The notes under the pieces: generated by a model | What the model was told of the DNA's origin: nothing | The model's input: only the letters and a program-made list of their open reading frames with translations | Databases searched by the model: none | Position numbers and translations under genes: made by a program | In this document: one piece after another, positions 61,644 to 64,000 of the stretch | How positions within the stretch are numbered: the first letter of the stretch is position 1 | Layout: the number at the start of each line of letters is the position of its first letter | Assembly (NCBI RefSeq): GCF_021462265.1 | Contig: NZ_JAJONF010000041.1 | Coordinates: 1-64,000, forward strand | Length of the DNA: 64,000 nucleotides | Origin: Streptomyces shenzhenensis | GTDB lineage: Bacteria; Actinomycetota; Actinomycetes; Streptomycetales; Streptomycetaceae | Direction of reading: 5' to 3'

Positions 61644-62432
61644 GTGCTCTCACGTCTCACGCGTCTCCAGGCCGTCGCCGTCTGTGCGGTTCCCGTCGTG
61701 GCTCTGCTCGGTACGGCCGTCTTCGCGCCGTTGCCGTTCTCGGTGGCCCAGCCCGGGATGACGGCGAACGTGCTCGGCGACAACAAGGGCACCCCGGTGA
61801 TCACCGTCTCCGGGGCGCCCACCCGCACGACCAGCGGGCAGTTGCGGATGACGACGATCGAGGCGACCGGGCCGGACGCGCGGGTCTCGCTCGGCGATGT
61901 GATCAGCGGCTGGTTCCGGACCGACCAGGCCGTCATGCCGCGCGACTCGGTCTACCCGAGCGGGAACAACGTCAAGGAGATCGAGCAGCACAACGCCGAG
62001 CAGATGGAGCAGTCGCAGGACGCGGCGGCCCAGGCCGCGCTGAAGTACCTCGGCCTGAGCGCGAACCACGTCAAGGTGACCCTGAGACTGGCTGATGTGG
62101 GCGGGCCGAGCGCGGGGCTGCTGTTCTCGCTCGGCGTCATCGACAAGCTGGACGGGAACGGCAGCGGTGGCGATCTCACCGGCGGGAAGAACATCGCCGG
62201 CACGGGGACCATCAGCGCGGACGGCACGGTGGGCGCCGTGGGCGGGGTCGGGCTGAAGACGCAGGCCGCGCGGCGGGACGGCGCGACTGTCTTTCTTGTG
62301 CCGAAGGACGAGTGCGCCGATGCGAAGGGGGAGCTGCCGAAGGGGTTGCGGCTGGTGCCGGTGACCACGCTGAAGGGGGCGGTTTCCGACCTCGTCGCGT
62401 TGGAGAAGGGGAAGAGCGTTCCGAGCTGCTGA
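61644..62432 (+). CDS. Membrane-anchored Lon-domain (S16) protease-like protein lacking PDZ
   Basis: The 262-residue protein has one N-terminal membrane helix (LQAVAVCAVPVVALLGTAVF), a YlbL-like extracellular segment (VITVSGAPTRTTSGQLRMTTI), and a Lon proteolytic domain with catalytic Ser in GGPSAGLLFSLGVID and Lys in GGVGLKTQAA. YlbL-type proteins normally also carry a PDZ domain between these parts; here the spacing is too short for it. It starts at GTG 61644. Confidence 0.85.
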   Translation: MLSRLTRLQAVAVCAVPVVALLGTAVFAPLPFSVAQPGMTANVLGDNKGTPVITVSGAPTRTTSGQLRMTTIEATGPDARVSLGDVISGWFRTDQAVMPRDSVYPSGNNVKEIEQHNAEQMEQSQDAAAQAALKYLGLSANHVKVTLRLADVGGPSAGLLFSLGVIDKLDGNGSGGDLTGGKNIAGTGTISADGTVGAVGGVGLKTQAARRDGATVFLVPKDECADAKGELPKGLRLVPVTTLKGAVSDLVALEKGKSVPSC

Positions 62433-62459
62433 GTCTCGGGCCTTACGGTGCCCTGGGCC

Positions 62460-62636
62460 TCACGAGGCGACTGCCGGGGGCGGGGACGCCAGGCGCAGGC
62501 CCACCTCCACCAGGGTCCAGCCGATGCGCTCGCGGAGTTCGCGCTCGGGCCTGGTCCGCTTCGCCAGGCGGTAGCTCTCGGCCTGCGCGTGCAGTTCCGT
62601 CATGTGGTGCCGGGCGAGCTGGGCCTGCGTGTGCAT
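62460..62636 (-). CDS. Small basic protein downstream of ArsR
   Basis: A 58-residue frame from ATG 62636 reads MHTQAQLARHHMTELHAQAE and continues with a charged helix (SYRLAKRTRPERELRERIGW) and a short hydrophobic end. Composition and codon use are coding-like, and the start lies 12 bp after the ArsR stop on the same strand. I recall similar small proteins beside ArsR genes in Streptomyces. Function unknown. Confidence 0.7.
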   Translation of the reverse strand: MHTQAQLARHHMTELHAQAESYRLAKRTRPERELRERIGWTLVEVGLRLASPPPAVAS

Positions 62637-62648
62637 GGGGTGTGCCTC

Positions 62649-63233
62649 TCAGTCCGTCTCGATGGGGAAGAGGTGCGTGTGGACGCGTACTTGTTCCGAC
62701 TCCGGCGTGTCCTTGTCGGGGACCCGGTCCCGGTAGCCGTCGATCAGGGCGTGCACCTCGCCGATGAGTTCGGCGGCGAGGCCGGGCGTGAGCCGCAGCG
62801 TCATGTCGCTCATGTCGCCGGCGCGGGACCAGGCGGGGGACCACCGGTCGCGGGTGCTCAGCCAGGAGGCCAGCTCGCGGGCGTGACGTGCGGCGCTCTC
62901 CTGCAGGAACACCTCTGTCAGCCCCCGTACCTCGGGGCTCGCCTCCTCGAAGTCCGTGCTGTCGAAGCGGATGCTCTGGTCCACCGCCTGCCACCAGCGC
63001 TCCCGGCCCTTGCCGCGCTCCGGGGCGTCCTCGACGAAGCCGTGTTCGGCGAGCTGGCGCAGGTGGTAACTGGTCGCGCCGCTCGACTCGCCCAACTGCT
63101 CGGCGAGTTGGGACGCGGTGGCGGGACCGCGCTGGCGCAGCGCGTCCAGCAGCTGCATCCGCAGCGGATGCGCGAGCCCGCGCAGTGAGCGGGCGTCGAG
63201 CCGCCGCTGTTTCCGTTCCTCGTGCTCTGGCAT
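62649..63233 (-). CDS. ArsR-family winged-helix regulator
   Basis: The 194-residue protein has an N-terminal winged helix (LAHPLRMQLLDALRQRGPAT, then QLAEQLGESSGATSYHLRQL) and a C-terminal alpha-helical domain typical of the longer HTH_20-type ArsR proteins. No metal-binding Cys motif is seen. Together with the small downstream gene it forms an operon. The inverted repeats just upstream may be its operator. Confidence 0.9.
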   Translation of the reverse strand: MPEHEERKQRRLDARSLRGLAHPLRMQLLDALRQRGPATASQLAEQLGESSGATSYHLRQLAEHGFVEDAPERGKGRERWWQAVDQSIRFDSTDFEEASPEVRGLTEVFLQESAARHARELASWLSTRDRWSPAWSRAGDMSDMTLRLTPGLAAELIGEVHALIDGYRDRVPDKDTPESEQVRVHTHLFPIETD

Positions 63234-63249
63234 GTGTATGAGAATAGAC

Positions 63250-63297
63250 TTCCAAAGGTTCCTTTGCAACGTATTCTTTGCATCGACTTCTTTGGAA
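63250..63297. promoter_or_regulatory. Inverted and direct repeats upstream of the ArsR gene
   Basis: TTCCAAAG (63250-63257) and CTTTGGAA (63290-63297) form an inverted repeat, with CCTTTGCAACG and CTTTGCATCG as a direct repeat between. The AT-rich block sits between the ArsR start and the end of the Lrp gene, as an ArsR promoter/operator would. Confidence 0.5.
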
Positions 63298-63298
63298 C

Positions 63299-63778
63299 TC
63301 AGGTCCGCTCGCTGTCCGCCGCGGCCTGCTCCACCAGCGGGATGATCCGCAGCGGAACCGGGTTCTCCATGACGATCGCCGTGGAGGCCCGCACGATGCC
63401 GTCGAAGCCGACGACCCGGTCGATCACCCGCTGGAGGTCGGCGTTGGAACGCGCCACCAGACGGCACTGCATGTCGCCGGTGCCGGTGGTGGTGTGCAGC
63501 TCCAGCACCTCCGGCACGGTCGCCAGATGTGCGCGCACGTCCGGCCCCTGGCCCTGCCGGATCTGCAGGGTGGCGAACGCGGTGACCGGGTAGCCGAGGG
63601 CCGCCGGGTCCACCTGGGGCCCGAACCCCTGGATCACCCCGTTCGACTGCAGCCGGTCCAGGCGCGCCTGCACGGTCCCGCGGGCCACGCCCAGCCGGCG
63701 GGACATCTCCAGGACCCCGATGCGCGGTTCCTGGGCCAGCAGCACCAGGATCCGTCCGTCCAGCTGATCGATTGCCAT
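63299..63778 (-). CDS. Lrp/AsnC-family regulator, divergent from hpd
   Basis: The 159-residue protein has an N-terminal helix-turn-helix (AIDQLDGRILVLLAQEPRIG, then MSRRLGVARGTVQARLDRLQ) and a RAM ligand-binding domain. I chose ATG 63778, where the family begins; the longer frame adds non-conserved residues. Being divergent from hpd, it probably controls tyrosine catabolism in response to an aromatic amino acid. Confidence 0.9.
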   Translation of the reverse strand: MAIDQLDGRILVLLAQEPRIGVLEMSRRLGVARGTVQARLDRLQSNGVIQGFGPQVDPAALGYPVTAFATLQIRQGQGPDVRAHLATVPEVLELHTTTGTGDMQCRLVARSNADLQRVIDRVVGFDGIVRASTAIVMENPVPLRIIPLVEQAAADSERT

Positions 63779-63899
63779 GCCCGCCTCCGATTGATCACCC
63801 TGTACAGAAAGTTCGCCTCCACGGCCGTACAACTGAGCATATTGCCCAGCCGAAACGCCATCTATTGCGCACCTTGCGTGCCGGGTTCACGCTTCGGGC

Positions 63900-64000
63900 A
63901 TGACGCAGACCACACAGCACGCTCCCGTTGTGACCGCCGGGCAGGCCGACCCCTTCCCGGTCAGGGGAATGGACGCGGTCGTCTTCGCCGTGGGCAACGC
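63900..64000 (+). CDS. hpd: 4-Hydroxyphenylpyruvate dioxygenase, N-terminal part
   Basis: From ATG 63900 the frame reads MTQTTQHAPVVTAGQADPFP followed by VRGMDAVVFAVGNA, then the window ends. DPFPV-GMDAVVFAVGNA is the characteristic start of streptomycete 4-hydroxyphenylpyruvate dioxygenase, which converts 4-hydroxyphenylpyruvate to homogentisate. The intergenic region to the Lrp gene contains two ATTGC-centred direct repeats (near 63840 and 63864) that could be Lrp sites. Confidence 0.8.
   Translation, partial: MTQTTQHAPVVTAGQADPFPVRGMDAVVFAVGN

Overview
The window is a high-GC actinobacterial chromosome segment, almost certainly Streptomyces: extreme third-position GC, many GTG starts, ATGA/GTGA stop-start overlaps, and Streptomyces-type gene sets (XRE/DUF397/ATPase cluster, sigU-rsuA, CGNR protein, DUF3039, DUF3566). 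From memory, the order narK-nnaR ... sigU-rsuA-helicase-malic enzyme-hupA-murA-yqgE-DUF3039 ... hexosaminidase ... Lrp-hpd matches the core chromosome of S. coelicolor. The accessory material lies mainly in the first 25 kb.

Region 1 (1-1.8 kb): the 3' end of a large polymorphic toxin with a putative RNase-like tip, and its overlapping candidate immunity gene. Region 2 (1.9-8.3 kb, minus strand): an oligosaccharide operon with a lipoprotein binding protein, two permeases, a GH31 alpha-xylosidase and a LacI regulator. Two palindromic operators lie upstream. Region 3 (8.3-10.9 kb): an MFS exporter divergent from a LysR regulator, then a polysaccharide-deacetylase scrap. Region 4 (11-19.7 kb, minus strand): an Rhs/YD-repeat toxin with a nuclease tip and an N-terminal frameshift, followed by a long train of immunity-type genes (SMI1/KNR4, SUKH-3, HEAT-like, Ea22-like, barstar-like) that includes two decayed barstar-like 5' ends. 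Region 5 (20.1-23.3 kb): three paralogous lipoproteins and a secreted protein. Region 6 (23.4-26.2 kb): an XRE/DUF397 pair divergent from an anti-sigma-type ATPase across a 20-bp palindrome, then a proline-rich membrane protein.

Region 7 (26.4-32.8 kb): nitrate transporter NarK and the HemD-like regulator NnaR, a secreted tandem ferritin-like protein facing a VIT-family metal transporter, a gene-poor scar, and a CGNR zinc-finger protein. Region 8 (33-42.2 kb): ECF sigma factor and ZAS anti-sigma, a HelD-like RNA polymerase helicase, malic enzyme, HU, MurA, YqgE and DUF3039. Region 9 (42.2-50.5 kb): the scar of a lost sugar ABC transporter before a GH20 hexosaminidase, then a three-subunit molybdenum hydroxylase with an oddly extended Fe-S subunit, and a P-loop gene broken by a palindromic repeat. 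Region 10 (50.7-64 kb): SUKH-4-like protein, CPBP protease plus two-component system, a DUF3566-like protein, a lipoprotein flanked by a duplicated tRNA-Cys 3' region, tRNA-Cys, MFS transporter, SF2 helicase, IclR, Lon-domain protein, an ArsR-small-protein pair, and Lrp divergent from hpd.

No prophage, intact insertion sequence or CRISPR array is visible. The notable features are gene decay (toxin/immunity cluster, ABC scar, P-loop gene, tRNA and murA tail duplications) and in-frame minisatellites inside otherwise conserved proteins.
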